NCBI RefSeq assembly: GCF_017498065.1
Contig: NZ_JAGDFX010000016.1
Span: forward strand, 25,550 to 89,549
DNA length: 64,000 bases
Origin: Oceanisphaera pacifica
GTDB taxonomy: Bacteria > Pseudomonadota > Gammaproteobacteria > Enterobacterales > Aeromonadaceae
Reading direction: 5' to 3'
This document shows positions 18,927 through 28,390 of this stretch, piece by piece. The stretch's first letter is position 1, and each line of letters opens with the position of its first letter. The notes beneath the pieces were generated by a model. The model did not search any database, was not told where the DNA came from, and worked only from the letters and a program-made list of their open reading frames with translations. The position numbers and the translations under genes were made by a program.

Positions 18927-19400
18927 ATGAAAAAGATTCTGTTTACTCTGGGCCTTGCAACCCTAATGGCATTACCGGCTTATGCTCAGGCCCGGGAAGT
19001 CACCTTTACCACGCAACTGAAAAATTATGGCGGTGACGGGGCTTACCTGGCTCTCTACCTTACGGATACCAACGGACAGTACCAGGGAACTCTCTGGATT
19101 TCAGGTGAGAAGAGTAAATATTACAAGCACCTGCGTGACTGGGCACGAGGCAGTGGTTTGAATCAGGCTGAATACGATGGCCTGACCGGCGCCAGTGTGA
19201 CCAGCGGCCGCGCCTTGAAAGTGACTCTGGAACTTGAAGACGCTTTGATCGACTCTGGCTATCAGGTTCGTGTTGATACTGCCGTTGAAGACATGCGTGA
19301 TAACCGTTCGGATGTGGTTGTGCCTCTGACCACAGAAGATTCCGGGAAAACGGTATCCGGCCGCGGCTATGTTCAGTCCTTTGTCTATGACCTCAAGTAA
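18927..19400 (+). CDS. Periplasmic DUF2271 protein, predicted ApbE-flavinylated electron carrier
   Basis: 157 aa with a Sec signal peptide (about 1-20, cleavage after AYA) and a strong ribosome site (AAGGAG). The mature domain matches DUF2271. It contains DGLTGAS at residues 84-90, which fits the ApbE flavin-transferase motif Dxx(S/T)GA(S/T); FMN would attach by phosphoester to S90. Family knowledge: proteins with this motif (NqrC, RnfG, FMN_bind) carry covalent FMN in the periplasm. Its operon partner is a membrane PepSY-flavodoxin-reductase, a plausible electron donor. No apbE lies in the window, so modification would depend on a gene elsewhere. Confidence 0.82.
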   Translation: MKKILFTLGLATLMALPAYAQAREVTFTTQLKNYGGDGAYLALYLTDTNGQYQGTLWISGEKSKYYKHLRDWARGSGLNQAEYDGLTGASVTSGRALKVTLELEDALIDSGYQVRVDTAVEDMRDNRSDVVVPLTTEDSGKTVSGRGYVQSFVYDLK

Positions 19401-19418
19401 ACGACGGGAGACACATTA

Positions 19419-21644
19419 ATGTTGCGCAAGCTCCATGGTTTACCCGGATTGGTCGCTGCATTACTGCTCGTAGTGCTGGCGACCTCGGGAGTTGTTTTGT
19501 CCGCAGTGCCGGCAATTGAGCGGTCGAGCGCTGTTGTCCCGACCGCTGGCGAACTCACCGTGGCCGATCTGACCGAGCGTGTGGTGGTGAATTATCCCGG
19601 CACCGAACAGATCGCACGTTCTCTCGCGGGCGAAGTCGTCGTTTATTACAGCCGTAATGGCAAGCCGGGTGCCGACCTGGTTAACCCTCTTACCGGCGAA
19701 GGTATTGCACCCTACCAGCCATCGGCATTCTTGCGATGGGTAAAGAACCTGCATCGATCGTTTCTTCTTAATGATGCCGGGCGAATACTGGCCGGGGTTT
19801 TGGCGGCACTGATGGTATTGATCTGCCTGTCCGGAGCTTTTCTGCTGGCTCGACGCCTGGGGGGCTGGAATGCGATTTTTCGACCCATTCCAGGCTCCGG
19901 TGGCCCCCGGATTCACGCCGAACTGGCACGATTTGCCGTGATTGGTTTGTTACTGTCAGCACTGACTGGCAGCTATATGTCGGCTGTCAGGTTTGACCTG
20001 TTACCGGAGGGTGCCAACACAGAGCCCTCTTTTCCTGCGAAGGTTTCAGGCGGTACACCCGTACCGGCAGGCTCTTTGAGCGCGCTGAAAAACGTGGATG
20101 TCAACGAGCTACGGGAACTGGTATTCCCTTACCCGGATGACCCCACGGACGTCTATTCACTGAGCACCACTCAGGGTTCCGGGTTCGTGGATCAGGCAAC
20201 CGGTGAACTGCTGCAGTATGAGGCGCGTTCTACCGGCAGCCAGTTCCATCACTGGATAGTTCGCCTGCATACGGGTGAAGGCTTGTGGTGGTTAGGCCTG
20301 ATTCTCGGGCTAGCCGCACTGACCGTGCCGGTGCTGTCATTCACCGGCCTGCAGATCTGGTGGCAGCGGCGCTCATCCGCCATAAGCCTGGGTGAAAATG
20401 AGAGCATTGACGCCGCTGACACCGTCATTCTGGTGGGCTCTGAAGGCAATACCACCTGGGGTTTTGCCAAGGACCTTCAGAACAAGCTCAATCAGGCCGG
20501 AAAGAAAGTGCACTGCGCGCCCATGAATGATCTGGCGGAGCACTACCCGAACGCCTCTGTACTTTTTATTCTGACATCAACCTATGGTGACGGTGACGCG
20601 CCCTCTTCCGCCAGCCAGTTTCTGACTCGACTTGAACACTTTCAACCAGAGGACGGATTGAAGTTTGTGGTTCTCGGTTTTGGTGACCAACAGTTCCCGA
20701 AATTCTGCCAGTATGCGCTAGATGTGAACTCAGCTCTCAGCAACAAAGGCCTGCAACACATGCATCCGGTTACCCGAATTGATCGCGGCTCCGCCACACA
20801 GTTCCGGGAGTGGGGCGAGGCTATCAGCGAGCGCATGGGCATTCCGCTGGTGCTGACCCATAATCCCGCGCCCGCTGTCACTTCAGAGTTCGAGCTTGTA
20901 GAGCGCGTGGACTACGGCGTTGCGGTGAATGCGCCTACCAGCATATTGCGCTTCAAGCCGTTAAAAAATAAAAGAAATCTGTGGCAAAGACTGCCCTTCC
21001 AAAACCGGAAACAGCTGCCGGACTTTGAGGCTGGCGATCTGCTCGGGGTTGCGCCACCCGGAGATGAGGTCGCCCGATTCTATTCGCTGGCCTCCTCTGC
21101 GTCGGATGGGATACTGGAAATCTGTGTGCGCAAACAGACTGATGGCCTTTGCTCAGGATATCTGCACAGCCTCAAACCGGGCGATCGGATTGCCGGGTTT
21201 ATCCAGAAAAACCCCGGCTTTCGTCCTGCGGGGGGTACTACACCCATTATTCTCGTTGGCGCTGGCGCGGGAATCGGACCACTTGCCGGTTTTATCCGGA
21301 AAAATACCGAGCGCAACCCCATGTACCTGTACTGGGGCGGCCGTAACCCAGATTCGGATTTTCTCTACCAACCGGAGCTTGGCCGTTATCTGGATGACCA
21401 GCGGCTTACCAGGCTGAATACCGCGTTTTCAAGGTCGGCAGAGAACGCCTACGTTCAGGATGCCATCGTTGCCGATGAAACCGCGTTGCGACAACAGATT
21501 GAGATAGGTGCACAGATATTGGTATGCGGAGGGCGGGAGATGGCCGCAGGTGTACGCCAGGTGTTTGACTCGATTCTCAAACCGTTGCATATGGATATCG
21601 AGGAGTTGAGAGCAGAAGGGCGTTACCTAGAGGATGTTTACTGA
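19419..21644 (+). CDS. PepSY-TM / flavodoxin / FAD-NADPH reductase fusion flavoprotein
   Basis: 741 aa. The N-terminal PepSY-associated membrane module has helices near 10-30, 120-145, 165-190 and 290-315, with periplasmic PepSY loops and His residues (KNLHRSF, HHWIVRLHTGEG) suited to haem or quinone contact. A flavodoxin domain follows (about 333-475; VGSEGNTTWGFA, STYGDGDAP, GFGDQQF). The C-terminus is a ferredoxin-NADP-reductase-like module (about 490-741; RFYSLASSA for FAD, GAGAGIGPLAGF and YWGGRNPDSD for NADPH), similar to sulfite-reductase flavoprotein and cytochrome P450 reductase. Expected flow is NADPH to FAD to FMN to membrane to periplasm, with the DUF2271 protein as likely acceptor. 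Confidence 0.87.
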   Translation: MLRKLHGLPGLVAALLLVVLATSGVVLSAVPAIERSSAVVPTAGELTVADLTERVVVNYPGTEQIARSLAGEVVVYYSRNGKPGADLVNPLTGEGIAPYQPSAFLRWVKNLHRSFLLNDAGRILAGVLAALMVLICLSGAFLLARRLGGWNAIFRPIPGSGGPRIHAELARFAVIGLLLSALTGSYMSAVRFDLLPEGANTEPSFPAKVSGGTPVPAGSLSALKNVDVNELRELVFPYPDDPTDVYSLSTTQGSGFVDQATGELLQYEARSTGSQFHHWIVRLHTGEGLWWLGLILGLAALTVPVLSFTGLQIWWQRRSSAISLGENESIDAADTVILVGSEGNTTWGFAKDLQNKLNQAGKKVHCAPMNDLAEHYPNASVLFILTSTYGDGDAPSSASQFLTRLEHFQPEDGLKFVVLGFGDQQFPKFCQYALDVNSALSNKGLQHMHPVTRIDRGSATQFREWGEAISERMGIPLVLTHNPAPAVTSEFELVERVDYGVAVNAPTSILRFKPLKNKRNLWQRLPFQNRKQLPDFEAGDLLGVAPPGDEVARFYSLASSASDGILEICVRKQTDGLCSGYLHSLKPGDRIAGFIQKNPGFRPAGGTTPIILVGAGAGIGPLAGFIRKNTERNPMYLYWGGRNPDSDFLYQPELGRYLDDQRLTRLNTAFSRSAENAYVQDAIVADETALRQQIEIGAQILVCGGREMAAGVRQVFDSILKPLHMDIEELRAEGRYLEDVY

Positions 21645-21759
21645 TTGGGCGGGCCGTTGGTCATAGGTTTGGTGCGTAGTTTCAAAATGGCACTTATTAA
21701 TTACGAAACAGCGGCAACCGGGATGGTAAGGGGATTATCCGGGCCGGCGCACATAACGC

Positions 21760-21987
21760 TCAAAGCCCGATAACGACGGGGTTTAGCAACGGAGAGGTAA
21801 ATAAAAACACCATCATCGGCCTAAAGCCGGCACGTGCACGAGTCATACCTTTCAGCATGGGAATAGTCGAGCAGCTGCAAAAAGGCGTGATAGCCCCAAG
21901 GCCAGCGGCAAGAAAAGCAAGCATGCTCAGGGTATCTTGTAACTGAAAGGACACAGGAAAGCACCATATTTCTAGAATTACCGAATA
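21760..21987 (-). pseudogene. Fragment of a YraQ/UPF0718-type permease
   Basis: About 75 codons carrying the unmistakable signature GAITPFCSCSTIPMLKGMTRARAGF...FLFTSPLLNPVVIG of the UPF0718/DUF318 permease family (members export arsenicals or other anions). The rest of the roughly 300-aa protein is missing on both sides. Upstream residues are atypical. Clearly a decayed remnant. Confidence 0.7.
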
Positions 21988-22064
21988 TATGAAAACAATT
22001 AGATCCAGTACTGAGCTGTGTCAACTTCAATACTGGGGTCTCCTTGACTAATCCCCGATTTCCA

Positions 22065-22187
22065 TCAGCCTCGACTGAAGAGGGCTAAAGTTGGAAAATC
22101 CAGGCGGCTGGCATTTTTGGCCAGATCACGGTAGTGCATCATGCTATAATCAAAAAACTGTTTTATATGCCAGTACGGATACGCCAT
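22065..22187 (-). CDS. Small unrecognised ORF of 40 codons
   Basis: ATG at 22187, stop at 22065. The peptide contains YWHIKQFFDYSMMHYRDL and is rich in aromatic residues, more protein-like than a random frame, but it lacks a clear ribosome site and sits in a region of gene remnants. It may be a fragment of a larger lost gene. Confidence 0.2.
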   Translation of the reverse strand: MAYPYWHIKQFFDYSMMHYRDLAKNASRLDFPTLALFSRG

Positions 22188-22289
22188 ATTAGATATGATG
22201 TTTTGACCTGCCCATCCTCAACGATCGAGGGTTATCGTTGGGGATAGGTAAACAACCCTTGGACAGAGCTATATTGAGGAGGGCGGGTC

Positions 22290-22516
22290 ATGACCCAGTT
22301 TAACGCTGAATCCATTTCAATATTGCGGTGGCTGAGCCAAGGCGGCAGGGGCCGGGTTAGGAAGGTAAGATTGCCAACACGCCAAAACGGGTCGGGCGCA
22401 AGATTCAGCAACTCAGCGAACGGTACGGCGGCGGGGCGTTCCTGATTGCCTATTTCACCGCCGTTATTATTGTGGTTCTGCCACTGATGATCCTCGAGGT
22501 GGCCGCCGGCCGACTA
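22290..22516 (+). pseudogene. Decayed 5' fragment of a neurotransmitter:sodium symporter (NSS)-like gene, cut by IS630
   Basis: The ATG at 22290 starts MTQFNAES...RWLS. After a frame change, the segment GGGAFLIAYFTAVIIVVLPLMILEVAAGR matches the second membrane helix region of bacterial NSS transporters (usual form NGGGAFL...GIPLLILE). The sequence between is degenerate, and the frame ends at the IS630 end. Only about 75 codons of a usual 450 remain, and nothing similar resumes to the right of the element. Confidence 0.45.
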
Positions 22517-23697
22517 GTGTAACGTTCGGTTAATTCGCTCATTTATTATCAATTAAACTCAGCTTTGCCCGAGCCACTGACGTCATAATCGATTCTGCGC
22601 TTTTATGCCAACGGAACGGCTTTGCCAGTTTTTCGTTGTGAACCTTGATGAACTTTTTAATCGCAGACTTTAATTCGCCGACGCTGGTGAAAATACCGCG
22701 GTATAGGGCTCGTCGTTCCAGTTGGCCAAACCAACCCTCGACCGCATTCAGCCAGGAAGCGCTCGTGGGCGTGAAGTGCAGCTTGAACCGAGGGTGCTCG
22801 GCCAGCCAAGCTTTGACTTCCGGCGTCTTGTGAGTCGAGCTGTTATCCAAGATCAAGTGCAGATCCAGACCCTTCGGAGTTTCCCGGTCGATCTGTCGCA
22901 AGAAGTCTAAAAACTCCTTGGCTCGGTGACGCTGAGTGATTCGTCCGATCACCTGACCCGTCAGCGTATTGAATGCAGCGTACAGGCTGGTTGTGCCATG
23001 ACGTTTGTAATCATGTGTCTGTCGCTCAACTTGTCCCGGGCGAAGCTGTAATTTCGGCTGGGTTCGGTCAAGAGCCTGAATCTGGGTTTTTTCGTCAACA
23101 GACAGAACCAGTGCATTGTCCGGAGGATTCATATAAAGCCCGACAACATCGCACACTTTTTCAGCGAAGTGGGGATCGTTGCTGATCTTGAACGTTCTGA
23201 GCCGGTGCGGCTTCAAATCGGCTGCTTTCCAGATCTGGTGCACTTGCCAGCGCGTTACCCCGGCATGCTCTGCCATGAGACTGATACTCCAGTGTGTGGC
23301 CTCTTTCGGAACTTTATGGACTGTGTCGTCTAAAATTTTCTTGACGGTTTTACCGTCGAGTTTTCGAGGCTGGCCAGGTCGCGGCGCATCATGAAGCCCC
23401 TCAAGACCTCGATCACTGTAGCGTTTGCGCCACTTGAAGACCGTTTGGGTGCTAACCTGAAGAGACTCTGAGATTCCTTTTGGGGTCTGACCTTCATTCA
23501 GTAACAAAAGTATCCTGGCGCGTTGCGCCAGATGCTGGCTCAGCGTATTGGTTCGGCACCAACTTTCGAGTTCCAATTGATCGTTTACAGTCAGATTAAA
23601 TGGCGCTGCGGGTTTGGGCACAATGGGAACCTTTTATTGCTGTTTGACGATTCCTATTATAACAAACATGCGCCAGCGAATTAACCGGACGAAACAC
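22517..23697 (-). mobile_element. IS630-family insertion sequence
   Basis: 1181-bp element bounded by 23-bp imperfect terminal inverted repeats (22517-22539 and 23675-23697; three mismatches, sharing the inner GGTTAATTCGCT). It is flanked on both sides by TA (22515-22516 and 23698-23699), the target duplication expected for IS630/Tc1-mariner elements. One intact transposase gene lies inside. It has inserted into transporter remnants. Confidence 0.92.
22539..23621 (-). CDS. IS630-family transposase
   Basis: 360 aa. The N-terminal helix-turn-helix (QTPKGISESLQVSTQTVFKWRKRY) is followed by a winged helix-turn-helix and a DDE domain with Asp in LSVDEKTQ, Asp in LILDNSSTHK and Glu in WLNAVEGWF. 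The gene is complete and both element ends are intact, so it may be active. Its stop lies at the inner edge of the left terminal repeat. Confidence 0.95.
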   Translation of the reverse strand: MPKPAAPFNLTVNDQLELESWCRTNTLSQHLAQRARILLLLNEGQTPKGISESLQVSTQTVFKWRKRYSDRGLEGLHDAPRPGQPRKLDGKTVKKILDDTVHKVPKEATHWSISLMAEHAGVTRWQVHQIWKAADLKPHRLRTFKISNDPHFAEKVCDVVGLYMNPPDNALVLSVDEKTQIQALDRTQPKLQLRPGQVERQTHDYKRHGTTSLYAAFNTLTGQVIGRITQRHRAKEFLDFLRQIDRETPKGLDLHLILDNSSTHKTPEVKAWLAEHPRFKLHFTPTSASWLNAVEGWFGQLERRALYRGIFTSVGELKSAIKKFIKVHNEKLAKPFRWHKSAESIMTSVARAKLSLIDNK

Positions 23698-24083
23698 TAG
23701 CAATCAAGGTAGGCTTAGACTGGCGGTTGTCGAGCTTATAGTCGGTCATTCCCTAGATTCCTGAGAAGAATGCCCCGACTTTGCCACAAGGCTCGATAGT
23801 TACCAACTAGCGACAACGACAGTAAACTGGTTGCAACTAATCTGTTGAGCGTATTTTCTGCCATAAGGGAAAGGTGCCGACCAGCGGATAAGCTGAGTCC
23901 ATTCCTTCGCCCATCTGCTCTCTGGTTACGGCAGAAGGGGGGGGTAAGCTACGATAAAGTTATTAGTTTCGTTTTACTCAAAGTTCCCATGATTTCCAAT
24001 CACGTTTATTGTGAAGGAATAGGCGTCAGATGCGCTTGGCTGCGTAGAGAAAAATCTCGATGACTTTGACTCCGAAAACAAGA
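23698..24083. other. Non-coding remnant region right of IS630
   Basis: About 385 bp with no recognisable gene. The 72-codon rightward frame at 23845-24063 has no ribosome site and no recognisable similarity. It probably belongs to the same decayed stretch as the permease and symporter fragments. Confidence 0.4.
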
Positions 24084-25277
24084 CTAAGAATGATAACGAC
24101 CACTAGCCAAGCAGTGAGTCGAGCTTCCTGAACCCCGGTTTACAATTATCCGATGTCCCTCATATATCCCCAGAGCCAGAATCGTAAAACCGGCCGCGAC
24201 CACGCTCAGATACTCGCTCCCAAACGCTTGAGATACATGCTTTCCAATAGACGCAGAAAGCGAAACCCCCAGATATATAGCTGAAGTATTCAGCCCCAGA
24301 ACGATGGATGCGCTAGAGGGCGCCGCTTTCACTAACTGGTGCTGCAGTGGCACCAGACAGCTCCACGCAATCGCCCCCCAAACGGCAAGCGGCAAAACCG
24401 ATATGAACGGAGAATAGGTAAGCACTGGAAACAGTAAGAAGTTGAGGCTCAAAACCGTGAGCCCGCCAACAATAATTGGCCTCGCACCCCATCGGTCGGT
24501 CAGCCTGCCCGCGGTAAAGGTTCCAATAGTAGCCGCAACGCCCCAAGCCGCCATTAAAAGCGCCAATGTCTCACCCCTTCCATTAGTAGCGGGCATAAGA
24601 ATTACACTGGCATAGGTGTGAACGATGTAGGATCCGATCATTAAAAACAGTGTCGTTCCCAACACGCCGAATATCGCCGGTTTCGTCACAGAGGCCAACA
24701 AATCCCTGGATCTCTTCTTTGTATCCGGTCTTGGGATGGCCTCTAGTAAAGTACCAACCCCAATAGCCGCTGCACCGGCTAGTGCAGCGACAAGCCACAT
24801 ACCCAGCCGCCAGTCACCAAAACTCGTAGAGAGAGCAATTCCCACCGGCGCTCCAATTGCGGTTGACGCACTCAAGCCGGCTGTAATGATAGCCAATGAA
24901 CGCCCCCAATGTTCCTGCGCGACTATCGCGGTCGCCGCTGCTCCGGCAATTGGCATAAACAGTGCCCCGCCCAAGCCTCCCAGCGCACGACCGGCAATCG
25001 CCACTTCCAGATTTGGCGCCAGCGCTGAAACCACATGGCCTGCGGCAAGAATGCTCATGCCCACCACCAGTATTGGCTTATAAGACAAGTTCACCATCAG
25101 AGTTGCTGCGATCGGTATCACCAGAGCATAAGCTACGGCGAACGCAGCGATCATACTCGCCGCGTCACCAACACTGATATTAAAACTGGCTGCCATCTCC
25201 GGCAGAAGGCCTGCCATAACGAAACTGGCCGTGCCAATGGAAAACATTCCTAAAGCCAGGATGAGTAATCTATTCAT
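24084..25277 (-). CDS. MFS efflux transporter (AraJ/YdhP-like, DHA1 type)
   Basis: 397 aa with 12 predicted membrane helices; the cytoplasmic loop RALGGLGGALFMPIAG and the matching second-half GRLTDRWGARPIIV are typical of drug:proton antiporters of the AraJ group. The polar C-terminus is a little long. It is the last gene of the leftward electrophile-resistance array, 121 bp after the aldo-keto reductase. It may export a toxic carbonyl compound or conjugate; the substrate is unknown. Confidence 0.8.
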   Translation of the reverse strand: MNRLLILALGMFSIGTASFVMAGLLPEMAASFNISVGDAASMIAAFAVAYALVIPIAATLMVNLSYKPILVVGMSILAAGHVVSALAPNLEVAIAGRALGGLGGALFMPIAGAAATAIVAQEHWGRSLAIITAGLSASTAIGAPVGIALSTSFGDWRLGMWLVAALAGAAAIGVGTLLEAIPRPDTKKRSRDLLASVTKPAIFGVLGTTLFLMIGSYIVHTYASVILMPATNGRGETLALLMAAWGVAATIGTFTAGRLTDRWGARPIIVGGLTVLSLNFLLFPVLTYSPFISVLPLAVWGAIAWSCLVPLQHQLVKAAPSSASIVLGLNTSAIYLGVSLSASIGKHVSQAFGSEYLSVVAAGFTILALGIYEGHRIIVNRGSGSSTHCLASGRYHS

Positions 25278-25398
25278 TGGTTCTTCAAACGCCTGTTACA
25301 AGAATATCACTCCGCATTGCAGAGCCATTCGGTTAACGAGAAAGCCAGTTCAGTCTGCCGTGGCCTCTTCATGGCTGGTTTTGTTAGGTTTAGGACCA

Positions 25399-26388
25399 TT
25401 AAATATCGACGTGCCGCATCCCTTCAATCGTATAACGCTCACCGCTTACCGCGCCTTTCGGAGCAAGGTTATCAAGGGCAGAAATGTCTTCCGCAGTCAA
25501 AGACAATGACCCCGCACCTATATTTTCATCGATATATCGCTCGGTACGTGTTCCAGGAATAGGGATGACATGATCGCCCTGCGCCAGAACCCACGCCAAA
25601 GCCAACTGTGCCGGTGTACAGCCTTTTGAATCCGCAAATCTGGTCAGTGCATCAACCACAGACAGATTCTTCTGCAAATTGTCTCCCTGGAACCGTGGTT
25701 GAGAGGTCCGCCTAAAATCGTCGACAGCCATGTCGTCAACCGATCTAATCTTACCCGTCAAAAACCCCCGACCAAGCGGGCTGTATGGAACAAAAGCTAC
25801 ACCGAGCTCCTTACAGGTCTGCAACATTCCGTCTTCTGGATCGCGCGTCCACAGGGAGTATTCCGATTGCACTGCAGCAATAGGGTGAATAGCATGGGCG
25901 CGGCGCAAAGTCTCAGGGGACACCTCGCTCAACCCCAAGCCCCGTACTTTGCCTTGCTTGACGAGTTCAGCCATCGAACCCACCGTATCTTCGACGGGTA
26001 CACCCGGATTTAGACGGTGAGCATAGTAGAGATCGATTGTTTCTATACCCAGCCGCGTTAGCGAAGCCTCACAGGCGCTGGCCATGTAGGTCGCGGTATT
26101 GTCAATTCGGCGATCCGCAAGTGGGCCATCGCGCTTAATGCCGAACTTGGTCGCCAGAGTGATCTGCTCTCGGTGTCGGGCGAGAAAGCTGCTGAGAAGA
26201 TTCTCATTACGGCCAAGGCCGTAGGTATCTGCAGTATCAAAAAACGTTACGCCTTTTTCGAATGCATACTCCAGCGTCGCGAGCGATTGCGCCCTATCAG
26301 CGGGCCCATAGAATTCAGACATTCCCATGCAGCCGAGGCCAATAGCAGAGACAGAGCCCAGTCCGGCGCCTAAATTACGAGATTTCAT
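25399..26388 (-). CDS. Aldo/keto reductase
   Basis: 329 aa, full length for the YakC/AKR13-like group. The catalytic tetrad is visible: D51 and Y56 in FFDTADTYG, K80 in LATKFG and H123 in YYAHR. NADPH contacts include the C-terminal IPIPGTRTERYIDEN. It reduces aldehydes or ketones to alcohols in the cytosol, in keeping with the surrounding carbonyl-detoxifying genes. It lies 45 bp after the OYE gene, so is probably co-transcribed. Confidence 0.9.
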   Translation of the reverse strand: MKSRNLGAGLGSVSAIGLGCMGMSEFYGPADRAQSLATLEYAFEKGVTFFDTADTYGLGRNENLLSSFLARHREQITLATKFGIKRDGPLADRRIDNTATYMASACEASLTRLGIETIDLYYAHRLNPGVPVEDTVGSMAELVKQGKVRGLGLSEVSPETLRRAHAIHPIAAVQSEYSLWTRDPEDGMLQTCKELGVAFVPYSPLGRGFLTGKIRSVDDMAVDDFRRTSQPRFQGDNLQKNLSVVDALTRFADSKGCTPAQLALAWVLAQGDHVIPIPGTRTERYIDENIGAGSLSLTAEDISALDNLAPKGAVSGERYTIEGMRHVDI

Positions 26389-26433
26389 CGTCGTTCCCCT
26401 CTTTTTTCTTCCAGAAACCAGTCATAAATGCTT

Positions 26434-27564
26434 TCAACCAGGAGTATTCACTTCCAGGAAAGGGTAATCGATATATCCTTCGACTCCTCCGCCATAAGCC
26501 GTTGCGCTGTCAAGCGAATTGAGAGGCGCGTCTCGCTCAAGTCGAGTTACAAGATCAGGGTTGGCAATATAGGGGCGCCCAAAAGCAATCAGATCAGCGG
26601 TATTACTACGCCGCGCTGATAGAGCCAGGTTGCGGTCATAGCCATTGTTGGCCATGTACAACCCTTTGAAGCGCTGCCGCAAAACATTCAGGTCAAACCC
26701 GCCTTCAACGGTTCGCGACCCGCCTGTCACTCCTTCCACAACGTGAAGATAAGCCAGGTCAACATCATTCAGTTGGTCGACAAGCGCCGTGAAGACCGGC
26801 TCAGGGTTGCTGTCACTAAGGCCGTTGGCGGTACTGACCGGAGATATCCGCAGCCCCGTACGCCCTCCATCGCAGATTGCTGCAACAGCTTTGGTAACCT
26901 CAAGTGTCAGCCGAATACGATTCTCGACCGACCCACCATAGGCATCAGTGCGCTGATTGGCCCCATCCCTCATAAACTGATCAAGCAGGTAACCATTTGC
27001 GGCGTGAATTTCAACGCCATCAAATCCTGCGTCCAGAGCGTTGCGGGCAGCCTGCTCATAATCCGCCACAATTCCCGGCAGCTCGTCCATACGTAGTGCT
27101 CTTGGCGTCAGTGCCGGTTTCTTTCCCTCTGCCGTGAACGCTTCGACATTGGGGCGAACAGCAGATGGAGCAACTGGTAGCACGCCGCCAAGTTGCACGT
27201 CCGGGTGAGAAACCCTACCAACATGCCAAAGCTGAGCGAATATGCGTCCGCCTTTATCGTGAACAGCCGTTGTTACAGGGCGCCAGCTTTCGATCTGTTC
27301 AGTGGTCCAAAGGCCTGGGGTAAAGGCGTAACCCACTGCCTGCGGTGAAATGTTCAACGCCTCACTGATGATCAGTCCTGCCGATGCGCGCTGCGTGTAA
27401 TACTCTTGCATCATCGATGTGGCGATACTTTCAGGCGAGCGCGCCCGCGTTAGCGGTGCCATAACAACGCGGTTTGTCAGAGCATAAGGCCCTATTTCAA
27501 CCGGAGAAAAGAGGTCAGTTTCAGGAACGTTAGTCGTATTGACGCGCGAGTTACGAGTTTTCAC
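26434..27564 (-). CDS. Old yellow enzyme (NemA-like alkene/N-ethylmaleimide reductase), copy 1
   Basis: 376 aa from a GTG at 27564, picked because GGGAG lies eight bases upstream; the longer frame to 27621 has no ribosome site. FMN TIM barrel: VVMAPLTRARS at the N-terminus, HVGRVSHP, the substrate-binding His/Asn pair in VEIHAANGYLLDQF, and DAYGGSVENR. These enzymes reduce activated C=C bonds of enals, enones, maleimides and nitro compounds using NADPH. A paralogue lies at 39756-40922. No NemR-type box is found upstream of this copy, which follows the DJ-1 gene by 139 bp. Confidence 0.92.
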   Translation of the reverse strand: MKTRNSRVNTTNVPETDLFSPVEIGPYALTNRVVMAPLTRARSPESIATSMMQEYYTQRASAGLIISEALNISPQAVGYAFTPGLWTTEQIESWRPVTTAVHDKGGRIFAQLWHVGRVSHPDVQLGGVLPVAPSAVRPNVEAFTAEGKKPALTPRALRMDELPGIVADYEQAARNALDAGFDGVEIHAANGYLLDQFMRDGANQRTDAYGGSVENRIRLTLEVTKAVAAICDGGRTGLRISPVSTANGLSDSNPEPVFTALVDQLNDVDLAYLHVVEGVTGGSRTVEGGFDLNVLRQRFKGLYMANNGYDRNLALSARRSNTADLIAFGRPYIANPDLVTRLERDAPLNSLDSATAYGGGVEGYIDYPFLEVNTPG

Positions 27565-27703
27565 ATGTTTTCTCCCAAACAAGAATCGTATTTCATGCCA
27601 GCTGCATGACAGCTCAAGCACTCACGCCCCTCAGAATTACGACCTGTTCGGAAGAGAGAGAGGCTTCACAGCGGAGCTAGATTAATTCGGTCATCGTTTT
27701 CCG

Positions 27704-28381
27704 TTATTTCAGCAACGCAAGTAGCTCCTCTGCGGCGGCAGCTGATGAAGCCGGGTTCTGACCGGTGACGAGCTTGCCGTCCCGCAGCACAAAGCTGGCC
27801 CAATCAGCGCCTTTCTCATAAATGCCACCATTGGCTTTAAGCATATCCTCGACCAGGAAGGGCACAACGTTGACCAGGCCAACAACCTCTTCTTCTGTAT
27901 TGGTGAAGCCTGTCACTCGTCGCCCTGAGACTAAGGGCTTACCATCTGTGCCTTGAGTGTGGCGGAATACGGCGGGGGCGTGGCAGACGGCCCCAACAGG
28001 CAAGTCAGCGGCGGCAAAGGCTTCGATCAGGCGTTTGCTGTCTGCATCCTCGGCGAGGTCCCACAAAGGGCCATGGCCACCAGGATAGAAGATTGCATCG
28101 AACCCGTCTTCTGTCATCTCGGAAAGTTTCACCGTAGTCGCAAGATGCTTTTGCGTCTCAACATCGCCCTTGAAACGACGGGTGTCGTCGGTTTGCGCTT
28201 CCAGACTATCGCTGGACGGATCAATGGGTGGTTGCCCACCCTTAGGCGTGGCCAGAGTAATATCCGCTCCGGCATCCTTGAAGACGTAATAGGGCGCGGC
28301 AAACTCCTCCAGCCAAAAGCCGGTCTTCCTGCCGCTATCGCCCATCTCATCGTGCGATGTCAGTACCATTAAAATTTTCAT
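27704..28381 (-). CDS. DJ-1/PfpI-family protein (Hsp31/HchA-like, glyoxalase III type)
   Basis: 225 aa. The nucleophile elbow has C133 in GAVCHAPAV, and FYPGGHGPLWDL precedes it. Related proteins (type 1 glutamine amidotransferase fold) convert methylglyoxal or repair glycated groups, or act as chaperones. It starts nine bases after the SDR-like gene, so is in the same operon. The role in dicarbonyl defence is inferred from family and context. Confidence 0.88.
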   Translation of the reverse strand: MKILMVLTSHDEMGDSGRKTGFWLEEFAAPYYVFKDAGADITLATPKGGQPPIDPSSDSLEAQTDDTRRFKGDVETQKHLATTVKLSEMTEDGFDAIFYPGGHGPLWDLAEDADSKRLIEAFAAADLPVGAVCHAPAVFRHTQGTDGKPLVSGRRVTGFTNTEEEVVGLVNVVPFLVEDMLKANGGIYEKGADWASFVLRDGKLVTGQNPASSAAAAEELLALLK

Positions 28382-28390
28382 GTACTTTCC

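Noticed and set aside
23845..24063. 72-codon rightward ORF next to IS630
   Set aside because: No ribosome site, no protein-like pattern and located in a decayed stretch.
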